Source: JANRIZ01 sp033764445
GTDB taxonomy: Bacteria; Verrucomicrobiota; Verrucomicrobiia; JAWXBN01
Length of the DNA stretch: 28,958 nucleotides
Assembly: GCA_033764445.1 (NCBI GenBank)
Contig: JANRIZ010000081.1
Location: 1-28,958, forward strand
Reading direction: 5' to 3'
Position 1 is the first letter of the stretch, and each line of letters starts with the position of its first letter. Below the pieces are notes generated by a model. That model did not search any database, was not told the origin of the DNA, and saw only the letters and a program-made list of their open reading frames with translations. This document shows, in pieces, positions 17,184 to 24,812 of the stretch. The position numbers and the translations under genes are program-made.

Positions 17184-18227
17184 TCACTTCGTGATTCCCA
17201 GCCAGCCGCCGCGCAGGTCGGGATGGTTCTCCAGGGCTTTCCTGCCCTCACGGGCCAGAATCTGGATGTAGGGGAAGGTCGCATTGGTCAGGGCCTGGGT
17301 CGAGGTGCGGGCGACGGCCCCGGGCATGTTGGTCACACAGTAATGCACGACCCCATGTCTGATGAATGTCGGACGGTCGTGGGTGGTCGGACGCACGGTG
17401 GCGACACAGCCCCCCTGGTCAATGCCCACATCGACGATCACCGCGCCCGGTTTCATGGTTTTGACGAGGGCCTCACTGACCAGTTCCGGGGTCCGCGCCC
17501 CGGGAATGAGGACGGCGCCAATGAGCAAATCCGCCTCCCGGACCTGGTCACGGATGTTTTGGGGGTTGGACATCAGCACCACGACATTGGCGGGCAGGAT
17601 GTCATCGAGGTGGCGCAAGCGCTCCAGATTCACATCCAGCAGACGCACATCCGCACCCAGACCGGCGGCCATCTTCGCGGCGTTCAATCCGACCACACCT
17701 CCACCGAGAATGACCACGGTCGCCGGAGCCACGCCGGGCACCCCGGCCAGGAGCAGACCGCGTCCGTGATGGGGTTCCTCCAGATACTTCGCCCCCTCAT
17801 GCACGGCCATGCGCCCGGCAATTTCGCTCATGGGGGTCAGACACGGGAGCTGCCCCCCCGGGGTCTGGATCATCTCGTAGGCGATGGGAATGCAGCCGGA
17901 TTTCCTGACCGCGCGGGTCATCACGGGATTGGCGGCATAATGAAAATAGGCGACGACAAACTGGTCCCGGCGCAAATGGCGGAACTCGGATTTCTGCGGT
18001 TCCTTGACCTTGACGACCATTCCCGCCCGGTCCCACACCCCGCGGGCACCGGCCGCAATTTGTGCCCCGGCCTGACGATAGTCGGCGTCGCTGGCCCCGC
18101 TGCCCAAACCCGCGCCCGCCTGAACTATGACCCGGTGCCCTCCGGCCCGCAGTTGCTCCACATGGACGGGCAAAAGTCCCACCCGGTACTCATGATTTTT
18201 GATTTCCTTCGGCACACCGATGATCAT
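17184..18227 (-). CDS. ald: Alanine dehydrogenase with shortened C-terminus
   Basis: NAD-dependent interconversion of L-alanine with pyruvate and ammonia. 347 residues; family members are usually about 360-375. The residues known from the Mycobacterium tuberculosis enzyme fall at the same numbers: Arg15 (EYRVGL), Lys75 (VKVKEP), His96 (AYFHYAA) and Asp270 (VDVGIDQGG). The Rossmann loop is VVILGGGVVGLNAAKMA (171-187). The C-terminus stops at LRGGWLGITK, whereas homologues continue with a GLNVYKGKVT-type segment, so some 15-20 residues are missing or replaced exactly where an intergenic repeat begins. All catalytic residues remain, so it may still be active. It stands alone, flanked by repeats. 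Confidence 0.9.
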   Translation of the reverse strand: MIIGVPKEIKNHEYRVGLLPVHVEQLRAGGHRVIVQAGAGLGSGASDADYRQAGAQIAAGARGVWDRAGMVVKVKEPQKSEFRHLRRDQFVVAYFHYAANPVMTRAVRKSGCIPIAYEMIQTPGGQLPCLTPMSEIAGRMAVHEGAKYLEEPHHGRGLLLAGVPGVAPATVVILGGGVVGLNAAKMAAGLGADVRLLDVNLERLRHLDDILPANVVVLMSNPQNIRDQVREADLLIGAVLIPGARTPELVSEALVKTMKPGAVIVDVGIDQGGCVATVRPTTHDRPTFIRHGVVHYCVTNMPGAVARTSTQALTNATFPYIQILAREGRKALENHPDLRGGWLGITK

Positions 18228-18345
18228 GCTTGTCCACCCTACCTCTTTTTACCCCCCGGTTCCAATGAATTGTTGCCGGTTCCGTCCCTGTACTGCCCCA
18301 GTCAGCAGGACAAGAGCGACCCATCAAGTCATTTTCGTCCCCCTC

Positions 18346-18391
18346 ATCCGTGTTTGATCCGTGTGCATCCCGAACCATCCGGGACAAGTCC
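18346..18391 (+). repeat. 46-bp direct repeat, copy upstream of ald
   Basis: Perfect match to 17124-17169, same orientation, 1222 bp apart, so ald lies between two identical copies. Similarity ends abruptly after AAGTCC. Confidence 0.9.
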
Positions 18392-18419
18392 ATGTCTTCC
18401 GATCTCAACCGCACTATTT

Positions 18420-18457
18420 GAAAGCCACAGATCAAACAAGAATGAAACACGGATGAA
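18420..18457 (-). repeat. Inverted arm of the ATCCGTG-family repeat
   Basis: On the minus strand it reads TTCATCCGTGTTTCATTCTT, then GTTTGATCTGTGGCTTTC. It faces the copy at 18346-18391, giving an imperfect inverted repeat with a spacer of roughly 30 bp. Confidence 0.65.
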
Positions 18458-18496
18458 GGGGAACGCAGAGTTTTTTCCACATCTGCGGGGAACCCG

Positions 18497-18544
18497 GAGC
18501 GGAAGCGGGGGCGCTTCCTGATGCAGGCGTGGGCGCCTGCGCTC
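18497..18544 (-). repeat. Solitary double-hairpin element with compensatory stem changes
   Basis: On the minus strand: GGGGAGC, stem 1 GCAGGCG-CCCA-CGCCTGC (18540-18523), linker ATCA, stem 2 GGAAGCG-CCCC-CGCTTCC (18518-18501), GCTC. The terminal arrays have GCACGCG/CGCGTGC and GGAGGCG/CGCCTCC. Each stem therefore differs from the array form by one base pair changed on both sides, while the GGGGAGC flank, linker and GCTC are kept. GAGC and GCTC can pair to close a three-way junction. Confidence 0.85.
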
Positions 18545-18618
18545 CCCTGCACATGAATCAACCGGTCGGAATGGGCGTCACTGCGCGTGGTTGATCTTTT
18601 ATCGGTGGAAAAAGCCTT

Positions 18619-18646
18619 TTGCATCGTCATACATTCTGTCTAGACT
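18619..18646 (+). promoter_or_regulatory. Candidate promoter of the nucleotidyltransferase gene
   Basis: TTGCAT (18619-18624), 16-nt spacer, TAGACT (18641-18646), with the ATG at 18661. The implied leader would be only about 8 nt. TAGACT also occurs upstream of the glycosyltransferase (12571-12576). Confidence 0.3.
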
Positions 18647-18660
18647 CGTCACACAACTGC

Positions 18661-19512
18661 ATGAATATCACCAAAGCCGTCATCACCGCCGCCGGAAAGG
18701 ATCAGCGGCGGCTTCCCCTGCAAAATCTGGTCGACCGCACCGGCCAGTCAAAGTCCGCCCTGACCATCATTCTCGACGAGGTTTTTGCCGCCGGGATCGA
18801 GGAAACGGCCGTGATTGTCTGCCCGGGCGATATCCCCTCCTTTTCCGCCGCCGCGGGGGAACATGCGTCAAAAATCAGGTTCATCGAGCAGAATGATCCG
18901 AAAGGGTACGGGGATGCCCTGTTGCGGGCCCGAAGCTTCACCGGAACCGATTCCTTCCTCCATCTGATCAGTGACCACCTGTACCTGAGCTTTGACCCCG
19001 GCCGCTCCTGCGTGGCCCAGCTCCTGGAGACGGCGCGTGGGGAATCCGTCTCGGTCTCTGCGGTTCAGGCCACACGCGAAACAAAACTTCCCCACTACGG
19101 GGCGGTCGGAGGGGTCCGTGTCGCCAACAAACCGGGTCAGTACCTCATCCACCAGGTCCTCGAAAAACCCACCCCGACGGAGGCCGAACAGCAGTTGATC
19201 GTCCCGGGCCTGCGTTCGGGCTATTACCTGTGTTATTTTGGCATTCACGTCCTGACCCCGGGGGTCATGGACCTGCTCGACGGGCAATCCGCCGAGTCCG
19301 GCGGCACGCTCAGCCTTTCCCCGGCCCTGGCCGAGCTGGCCCGGCGCGAAAAATACCTGGCGCTGGAACTCCGGGGACGCCGTTACAACATCGGATTGAA
19401 GTACGGGCTTCTGACCGCCCAGCTCGCGCTCGCCCTGGCAGGCAACGACCGGGAGGAGGTCCTCTCCCAAATGGTCGAACTCCTGGCCGAAAAGGAACGT
19501 CACATCCAATAA
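18661..19512 (+). CDS. GalU-like nucleotidyltransferase with atypical glycine-rich loop
   Basis: 283 residues from the ATG at 18661 (MNITKAVITAAGKDQRRLPL). It looks like the UTP-glucose-1-phosphate uridylyltransferase family: Rossmann-like start, IRFIEQNDPKGYGDALLRAR (72-91, like the GalU Q-x-x-P-x-G-x-G-x-A segment) and FLHLISDHLYL with the metal-site Asp105. The usual loop AAGxGTRxLPxTK is here AAGKDQRRLPLQN: Gly-Thr is lost while the Arg is kept. It may be a divergent active enzyme or a regulatory paralogue. It is 11 bp upstream of the large kinase-pyrophosphorylase gene, so the two act together by context. The sugar is unknown. Confidence 0.72.
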   Translation: MNITKAVITAAGKDQRRLPLQNLVDRTGQSKSALTIILDEVFAAGIEETAVIVCPGDIPSFSAAAGEHASKIRFIEQNDPKGYGDALLRARSFTGTDSFLHLISDHLYLSFDPGRSCVAQLLETARGESVSVSAVQATRETKLPHYGAVGGVRVANKPGQYLIHQVLEKPTPTEAEQQLIVPGLRSGYYLCYFGIHVLTPGVMDLLDGQSAESGGTLSLSPALAELARREKYLALELRGRRYNIGLKYGLLTAQLALALAGNDREEVLSQMVELLAEKERHIQ

Positions 19513-19523
19513 TCCGAACTGCC

Positions 19524-22500
19524 ATGGCCGGTCCCTCCTCCACTGCCTCAGAACTGGTCGGAATCATCACCTCCTCCGACCCCGCCCGGCGCGACCGGGC
19601 CATCGACGACATTTGCCGGGGATCCTCCCTTGCCACTTTGCTGGCCGAGTCCGCTGCATTGGATGCCTTTCGCCGCACCGAGGGCAATCTGTATTCACGG
19701 GTCCGTGCCCTCATGTTTCTTTTTTCCATCCACCGTTTTCACCTGCCCACCAAACCGGGTCTCTCCCCCCACGGGTCGATTCCCTACCGCGGATACGGGC
19801 TGCTGCTGAGCCGGCGCTTCGAGGAGGCCATCGATCTCTTTCTGGCGGAACAGAAAAAAAACGGACCCAGCGACGCCCTCTCCAGCGCCCTGGCCTCGGC
19901 GTATCACAAGCTCTGCTTTCAAACCCTGGCCGATCAGGTCCGCCACAGTGTCCGCTCCGTGCGTGGCAACCAATGGATGTTCCGCATCGGGCACCCGGCG
20001 GATCAGCCGCTTCGGATCCGTCCGGAACTATTGACCGTCACGGCCCGGGGCGGTTATCCGATTTTGCGGGAACTGACCCCTGTGCGGATGGATCTCTCGC
20101 ACAGTGCGTGGAGCGACATATTTTTTCTGGGCATGGATTTTCCCGAGGGGGCCCGTGTCCTGAATATCTCCATCGATCTGGCCGTCCACGGACGCGACGA
20201 CCTCCCCCGCCCGCCGGTGGAGGCCTATTTCCGGGTCATTGACGAACCGGTCCTGCGCCTGTCGAGCGTGGACCTGGGGGCCTCGACGGATATCGGGGAA
20301 CTTTCCGAGGTGTTCGATTTTGCCAAGGACCACCTGGGCCTGCTCAAGGCGGCCATCATTGCCGCCGGGATCATCCCCCCGGGGATCGAGGGGTCGGGTC
20401 AGAGTCTCCAGGATTTGCTGGCGCAGATTGCGGGGCCGGGGCTGGGGCTTGAGCTGGTATCAAGCGTCAACAATATCCCCAAGGGATCGCGTCTGGCGGT
20501 CTCCACCAATCTCCTGGCGGGACTGATTTCCGCCTGCATGCGGGCCACCGGGCAGGCGCACCGTCTCACGGGCCCCCTTTCCGAGGAGGAACGGCGTCTG
20601 GTGGTCGCCCGCGCGATTCTCGGGGAATGGCTGGGGGGATCGGGGGGCGGATGGCAGGATTCGGGCGGACTGTGGCCGGGGATCAAAATCATCGAGGGGG
20701 CGCGGGCCGCGGAGGGGGACACCGAGTTTGGCATCAGCCGCGGAAGGCTTCTGCCCCGGCACCGGATTCTTGAGGGGGAGGAAGCCCCGGAAAGCACCCG
20801 CAAAATGCTCCAGGAGAGTCTGGTCCTGGTCCACGGGGGCATGGCCCAGAATGTGGGGCCGATCCTGGAAATGTGCACGGAAAAATATCTGCTCCGTTCC
20901 TCCCGCGAATGGGAGAACCGCCACAAGGCGATCGGTTTCATGGAGGAGATCCTGCGGACCCTGCGCGAGGGGAATCTCAAGGGGCTGGCCGACCTCACCC
21001 ACTTCAACTTTTTCGGGCCGCTCCAGGCGATCATTCCCTGGGCGAGCAACGCCTATACGGAACGGCTCATCGTGCGGGTGCAGGAGGAGTTCCACCACGA
21101 TTTCTGGGGGTTTCTGATGCTGGGCGGGATGTCGGGCGGGGGCATGGGTTTTTTCTTTGCACCGCACCGGAAGGCCGAGGCGACGGAACGCCTGAAAACC
21201 ATCATGCTCGACACCAAAAAACGCATGGAGGTGGCCCTGCCCTTTGCGATGGACCCGGTGGTCTACACTTTCGGCATCAATCCCCACGGCACCCGTGCGG
21301 ATCTTCTGTCCGGGGATGGGGCGCTGATGCCGCAGGGTTATTACACGATGCTGCTGCCGGAGTTGCTGCGCCGGGATCCGCGCGATCTTTCCCCGGCCCG
21401 GCGCGGGGAACTGGAAACCTTCAGCCGGGCCTGCAAACTCCGTCCGGAACTGGGCGGCCTGGTGCCGCAACTTTTTGAGAGGCTGCTGCCCAGAACAACG
21501 GAGGGCGGTTCCCATGATGCGAATCTGGAGGGGCTCCTGGCCGAAAACGGATTCGATGCCGCCCTGCATGAAACCATCCGGACCGATCTCCGGGCGGGAC
21601 GGATCGGTCTTTCCCAAAACAGGCTCCCCCCCAGCACCTCGATTGTGGATGTGGCCCCCGGGGATGTCGCCGATTTTTCCCGCGGGACCCCCCTCGAGCT
21701 TCAGCATCTCGGGGCCCAGGCCCTGAAAAACGGCGAGGTGGCGGTCATCACCCTGGCCGCTGGGGTGGGCAGCCGCTGGACTCAGGGGGCGGGAGTGGTC
21801 AAGGCGCTGCACCCCTTTTTCAAATTCCGGGGGCATCACCGCACCTTCATCGAAACGCATCTGGCCAAAAGCAGACGGACCGGTTCGACGGCGGGCCGCA
21901 TGCCCGAACACATCATCACCACCAGCCACCTCACCCACGACGCCATTGCCCGGACCCTGGAATATTTCTTCAACTATCGCTACACGGGGCCCCTGGTCCT
22001 TTCACCGGGCCGCTCCATCGGTCTCCGGCTCGTCCCCATGGAACGGGACCTGCGTTTTGCCTGGGAGGAAGTCTCCCATCAGGTCCTCGACGTGCAGGCG
22101 CAAAAGGTGCGTGAAAGCATCCAGGCGGCCCTCATCCAATGGGCACGGACCACGGGGGAGGGTTCCCCCTACACCGCAAACATCCCCTCCCAGTGTCTCC
22201 ACCCGGTGGGTCACTGGTTTGAATGGGCCAATCTGCTGCGGAATGGCGTGCTGGAAAATCTCCTGCGCCAGAATCCACGGCTCCAGTACGCGATGCTTCA
22301 CAATATCGACACGCTGGGCGCCAACCTGGACCCGGGTCTGCTCGGGGCGCACATCGAGTCGGGTACCTGTCTTTCCTTCGAGGTGATCACCCGCCGTCTC
22401 GAGGACCGTGGCGGGGGGCTGGCGCGGGTCAACGGTCTGCCGCGCCTGGTGGAGGGTCTGGCCCTCCCCCGCGAGGAGGATGAGTTTGGTCTGACCTATT

Positions 22501-22865
22501 ACAATACGATGACCACCTGGATTCATCTCGACAAACTGCTGGCTGTTTTTGGTCTGACCCGTGCCGATCTGGGCCACGCCGCAAAAGTCGCCGAGGCGAT
22601 CCGCACCATGGCCGGTCGGATGCCCACCTACGTCGCCCTCAAGGACGTGAAAAAACGCTGGGGGCACGGGCAGGAGGACATTTTCCCGGTCGCCCAGTTT
22701 GAAAAACTCTGGAGTGACATGTCCGCCCTGCCCGGCATGGAATGCCGGTACCTGTCTGTCCCCCGCCTGCGGGGTCAGCAACTCAAGGAACAGGCCCAGT
22801 TGGACGGCTGGCTCCGCGACGGCTCGGCCGACTTTGTGGATTGCCTGTGCCAATGGACCTCCTGA
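19524..22865 (+). CDS. Fused GHMP-type sugar kinase and UDP-sugar pyrophosphorylase-like protein
   Basis: 1113 residues from the ATG at 19524. Residues 1-150 are helical with no recognised domain. Residues about 185-560 look like a GHMP kinase: MDLSHSAWSDIFFLGMDFPEGARVLNISID (189-218, like the substrate loop and N-terminus of fucokinase-type GHMP enzymes), the ATP loop NNIPKGSRLAVSTNLLAGLI (316-335), and motif 3 LGGMSGGGMGFFF (533-545). Residues about 735-1113 look like a UDPGP-type pyrophosphorylase: VITLAAGVGSRWTQGAGVVKAL (741-762) carries the Gly-rich loop, and LHNIDTLGANLD (925-936) resembles the nucleotide/metal site. Inferred reaction: ATP-dependent phosphorylation of a free sugar at C1, then transfer to UTP. 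Bacteroides Fkp has the two activities in the opposite order. The sugar and the nucleotide are unproven. Confidence 0.72.
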   Translation: MAGPSSTASELVGIITSSDPARRDRAIDDICRGSSLATLLAESAALDAFRRTEGNLYSRVRALMFLFSIHRFHLPTKPGLSPHGSIPYRGYGLLLSRRFEEAIDLFLAEQKKNGPSDALSSALASAYHKLCFQTLADQVRHSVRSVRGNQWMFRIGHPADQPLRIRPELLTVTARGGYPILRELTPVRMDLSHSAWSDIFFLGMDFPEGARVLNISIDLAVHGRDDLPRPPVEAYFRVIDEPVLRLSSVDLGASTDIGELSEVFDFAKDHLGLLKAAIIAAGIIPPGIEGSGQSLQDLLAQIAGPGLGLELVSSVNNIPKGSRLAVSTNLLAGLISACMRATGQAHRLTGPLSEEERRLVVARAILGEWLGGSGGGWQDSGGLWPGIKIIEGARAAEGDTEFGISRGRLLPRHRILEGEEAPESTRKMLQESLVLVHGGMAQNVGPILEMCTEKYLLRSSREWENRHKAIGFMEEILRTLREGNLKGLADLTHFNFFGPLQAIIPWASNAYTERLIVRVQEEFHHDFWGFLMLGGMSGGGMGFFFAPHRKAEATERLKTIMLDTKKRMEVALPFAMDPVVYTFGINPHGTRADLLSGDGALMPQGYYTMLLPELLRRDPRDLSPARRGELETFSRACKLRPELGGLVPQLFERLLPRTTEGGSHDANLEGLLAENGFDAALHETIRTDLRAGRIGLSQNRLPPSTSIVDVAPGDVADFSRGTPLELQHLGAQALKNGEVAVITLAAGVGSRWTQGAGVVKALHPFFKFRGHHRTFIETHLAKSRRTGSTAGRMPEHIITTSHLTHDAIARTLEYFFNYRYTGPLVLSPGRSIGLRLVPMERDLRFAWEEVSHQVLDVQAQKVRESIQAALIQWARTTGEGSPYTANIPSQCLHPVGHWFEWANLLRNGVLENLLRQNPRLQYAMLHNIDTLGANLDPGLLGAHIESGTCLSFEVITRRLEDRGGGLARVNGLPRLVEGLALPREEDEFGLTYYNTMTTWIHLDKLLAVFGLTRADLGHAAKVAEAIRTMAGRMPTYVALKDVKKRWGHGQEDIFPVAQFEKLWSDMSALPGMECRYLSVPRLRGQQLKEQAQLDGWLRDGSADFVDCLCQWTS

Positions 22866-22923
22866 CGCCCCACACTCGACGCAGCTCGACTTGGGCGGGG
22901 GTTGCGGGTTGAATGGGGCGGTG

Positions 22924-23382
22924 ATGAAAATCCGCCATCTCTACATTTCGCCCGGACACAACTATTTTGGCCATTACGGTCGCGCCGCCGGGGCCCATCC
23001 GTTGGAATCGGTGGATTCAATCCGTTGTGTGGCGGGTCAGGGCATCCCGGGGGACCGTTTTTTCGGATACAAAAGGGACTACAAGGGTCAGATCACCTTC
23101 TTCGCGTGGGAAACCTACGACCGGCTCTGCACGGAAACCGGGGTCTGCGACCGGGCCCCCTCGGTGTTCCGACGCAACGTCATCACGGAGGGGATTGACC
23201 TGAATACGCTGATCGGACGGGAGTTCGACGTGCAGGGGGTCCGGTTCCTCGGCACGGAGGAGGCCAAACCCTGCGCCTGGATGAACGAGGCCTTCTGCCC
23301 CGGGGCCGAGGAAAAGCTGAAGGGGTACGGCGGTCTGCGGGCCAAAATCCTCTCCGACGGCGTGGTCCGTCTGGAGACATGA
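22924..23382 (+). CDS. MOSC-domain protein
   Basis: 152 residues from the ATG at 22924 (a GTG directly before it is possible). MOSC domains bind a molybdenum-sulfur moiety through a conserved Cys. Here EEAKPCAWMNEAFCPGAEEKLKGYGGLRAKILSDGVVRLE contains that Cys and the typical GGLRA.VL..G segment, and GIPGDRFFGY is the usual early motif. It is a stand-alone, cytoplasmic MOSC protein, probably involved in molybdenum cofactor delivery or in handling N-hydroxylated compounds. mobA lies 1.4 kb away across the opposite-strand methyltransferase, which fits a molybdenum role but is not an operon. Confidence 0.82.
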   Translation: MKIRHLYISPGHNYFGHYGRAAGAHPLESVDSIRCVAGQGIPGDRFFGYKRDYKGQITFFAWETYDRLCTETGVCDRAPSVFRRNVITEGIDLNTLIGREFDVQGVRFLGTEEAKPCAWMNEAFCPGAEEKLKGYGGLRAKILSDGVVRLET

Positions 23383-23481
23383 GGCTCACCTCTGGCCGGT
23401 CCGTGTTCGATCCGCACCCCCTCTGCGTCCTGCGACATCGAATGATCGCTCCGCAATCCGGGATCACCCCGCTGGAATGTC

Positions 23482-24696
23482 CTAGAGACTTCCGCGACGG
23501 ATTTTGGCCATGTAAAACCCGTCGAATCCGTCTCCGGCCACGGTCAGTCTCCGTTCCTCAACCAGCGTACAGGCGGTGTTTTTGGCCAGAAACCCGCGCA
23601 CCTGTTCCTCGCCCTCGGAGGGAAGCAGGCTGCACGTGGCGTAGATGATCAGTCCGTGGGGACGGACCATGCGGCAGTGGCCCTGCAAAATCTCCCGTTG
23701 GACATTGCGGACCTTCTCCAAAAACGCCGGATCAAGTTTCCACTTGGCATCGGGATTGCGGCGCAGAACGCCCAGGCCGGAACAGGGCACATCCAGCAGG
23801 AGCCGGTCGGCACTGGCCTCCAGTTTTTTGATGCTTTTGGCTCCTTCGATCAGTCGCGCCTCGATATTTGAGGCCCCGGCCCGCCGCGCCCGTCGGCGGA
23901 GTTCCTCGAGTTTCCATTCCTCCACATCCAGGGAGATGATCCGTCCCCGCCCCCCCATCAGCGCGGCCAGATGCAGGCTTTTGCCCCCGGCCCCGGCACA
24001 GGAATCCACGACGCGGTGACCGGGCTCAACCTGTGCAAAATGCGCCACGGCCTGCGACGCGGCATCCTGGACCTCGATCCATCCCTCCCGGAAAAGGTCG
24101 GTGGAAAAAAGGCTGATCCGTTTTGACAGAATGAGCGCCTCGGGAAAACGCGCATCGCCCCGGGTCTCCACGCCCAGTTCCAGGAGTCTTGCCACCACCT
24201 CGGGCACGCGTGCCTTGAGTGTGTTGACCCGGATCACCAATGCGGCGGGTTTGTTCAGGGCGGCCAGCTCCGCATCCCACGCCGTCCCGAGTTCCCGCAC
24301 CCCCACGGCATCCAGCCAGTCGGGAACCGATTCCCGGAGGGGCCTGATTTTTTCCGCCGCGGTCCGTCTCCGCACCACCTCGACGGGATCGAGTGCCTGC
24401 CATTCCTCCCAGGCGGGAAGTTCCACCTGACGCAGAATCAGCAGGACCCCGAGCATCGCCCACAGGTCCCCGTACTGGAAAGGCGGCTCCTCCCCCACCC
24501 CGGCACCATGTGCCAGGAGTCGGCGCCAGCGGACGGCCTCATACACATGTTCGGCAATAAAGGCCCGATCCCGGGCCCCGCGCCGTTTGTCCTCCTTGAG
24601 TGTGTGTTCAATGACCTTGTCGGCATAACGGCCCTCATTGAAGATGACCCGCAACGCGTCCACCACGGCATCGCACAGGTTGCGGTGAAGTTTCAT
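23482..24696 (-). CDS. rsmB: RsmB/NOP-family 16S rRNA m5C methyltransferase
   Basis: 404 residues. An N-terminal NusB-like helical domain (1-140, RGARDRAFIAEHVYEAVRWRR) is followed by a class I SAM-dependent methyltransferase: motif I VVDSCAGAGGKSLHLAALM (229-247), motif IV LLDVPCSGLGVLRRNPDAKW (300-319) with Cys305, and motif VI YATCSLLPSEGE (352-363) with Cys355. The two Cys residues are the catalytic nucleophile and release residue of RNA m5C enzymes. The probable target is 16S rRNA (C967 in E. coli numbering), but other NOP-family targets are possible. It is divergent from mobA, with an inverted-repeat region between. Confidence 0.88.
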   Translation of the reverse strand: MKLHRNLCDAVVDALRVIFNEGRYADKVIEHTLKEDKRRGARDRAFIAEHVYEAVRWRRLLAHGAGVGEEPPFQYGDLWAMLGVLLILRQVELPAWEEWQALDPVEVVRRRTAAEKIRPLRESVPDWLDAVGVRELGTAWDAELAALNKPAALVIRVNTLKARVPEVVARLLELGVETRGDARFPEALILSKRISLFSTDLFREGWIEVQDAASQAVAHFAQVEPGHRVVDSCAGAGGKSLHLAALMGGRGRIISLDVEEWKLEELRRRARRAGASNIEARLIEGAKSIKKLEASADRLLLDVPCSGLGVLRRNPDAKWKLDPAFLEKVRNVQREILQGHCRMVRPHGLIIYATCSLLPSEGEEQVRGFLAKNTACTLVEERRLTVAGDGFDGFYMAKIRRGSL

Positions 24697-24708
24697 CGGG
24701 AAGTTTTA

Positions 24709-24797
24709 ACCGCAGATGCCGCAGTTGAACACAGATTTTTCACTGGGGACCTTTCCCCCCTGAAAATCCGTGTTTGATCCGTGTTCAATCTGTGGCT
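24709..24797. repeat. Imperfect inverted repeat of the ATCCGTG family between rsmB and mobA
   Basis: The left arm (24709-24739, with CCGCAG...TTGAACACAGATTT) and right arm (24764-24797, AATCCGTGTTTGATCCGTGT then TCAATCTGTGGC) are roughly complementary around a spacer of about 25 bp containing GGGGACCTTTCCCC. The right arm belongs to the same family as the repeats near ald and hisB. Confidence 0.7.
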
Positions 24798-24801
24798 CAA
24801 T

Positions 24802-24806
24802 GGAGG
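24802..24806 (+). promoter_or_regulatory. Ribosome binding site deciding the mobA start
   Basis: GGAGG six bases before the ATG at 24813 selects this start over an upstream in-frame start that would translate the repeat. Confidence 0.75.
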
Positions 24807-24812
24807 CTGCCT

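Larger units (their letters stand above)
18228..18660. other. Repeat-filled intergenic region between ald and the nucleotidyltransferase
   Basis: This 433-bp divergent gap holds the upstream 46-bp repeat (18346-18391), an inverted ATCCGTG-family arm (18420-18457), the solitary double hairpin (18497-18544) and a candidate promoter (18619-18646). I see no gene in it. Confidence 0.7.

Noticed and set aside
20460..21938. 492-residue minus-strand frame within the kinase-pyrophosphorylase gene
   Set aside because: Shadow; no recognisable motif, and it lies wholly inside a domain-bearing gene.
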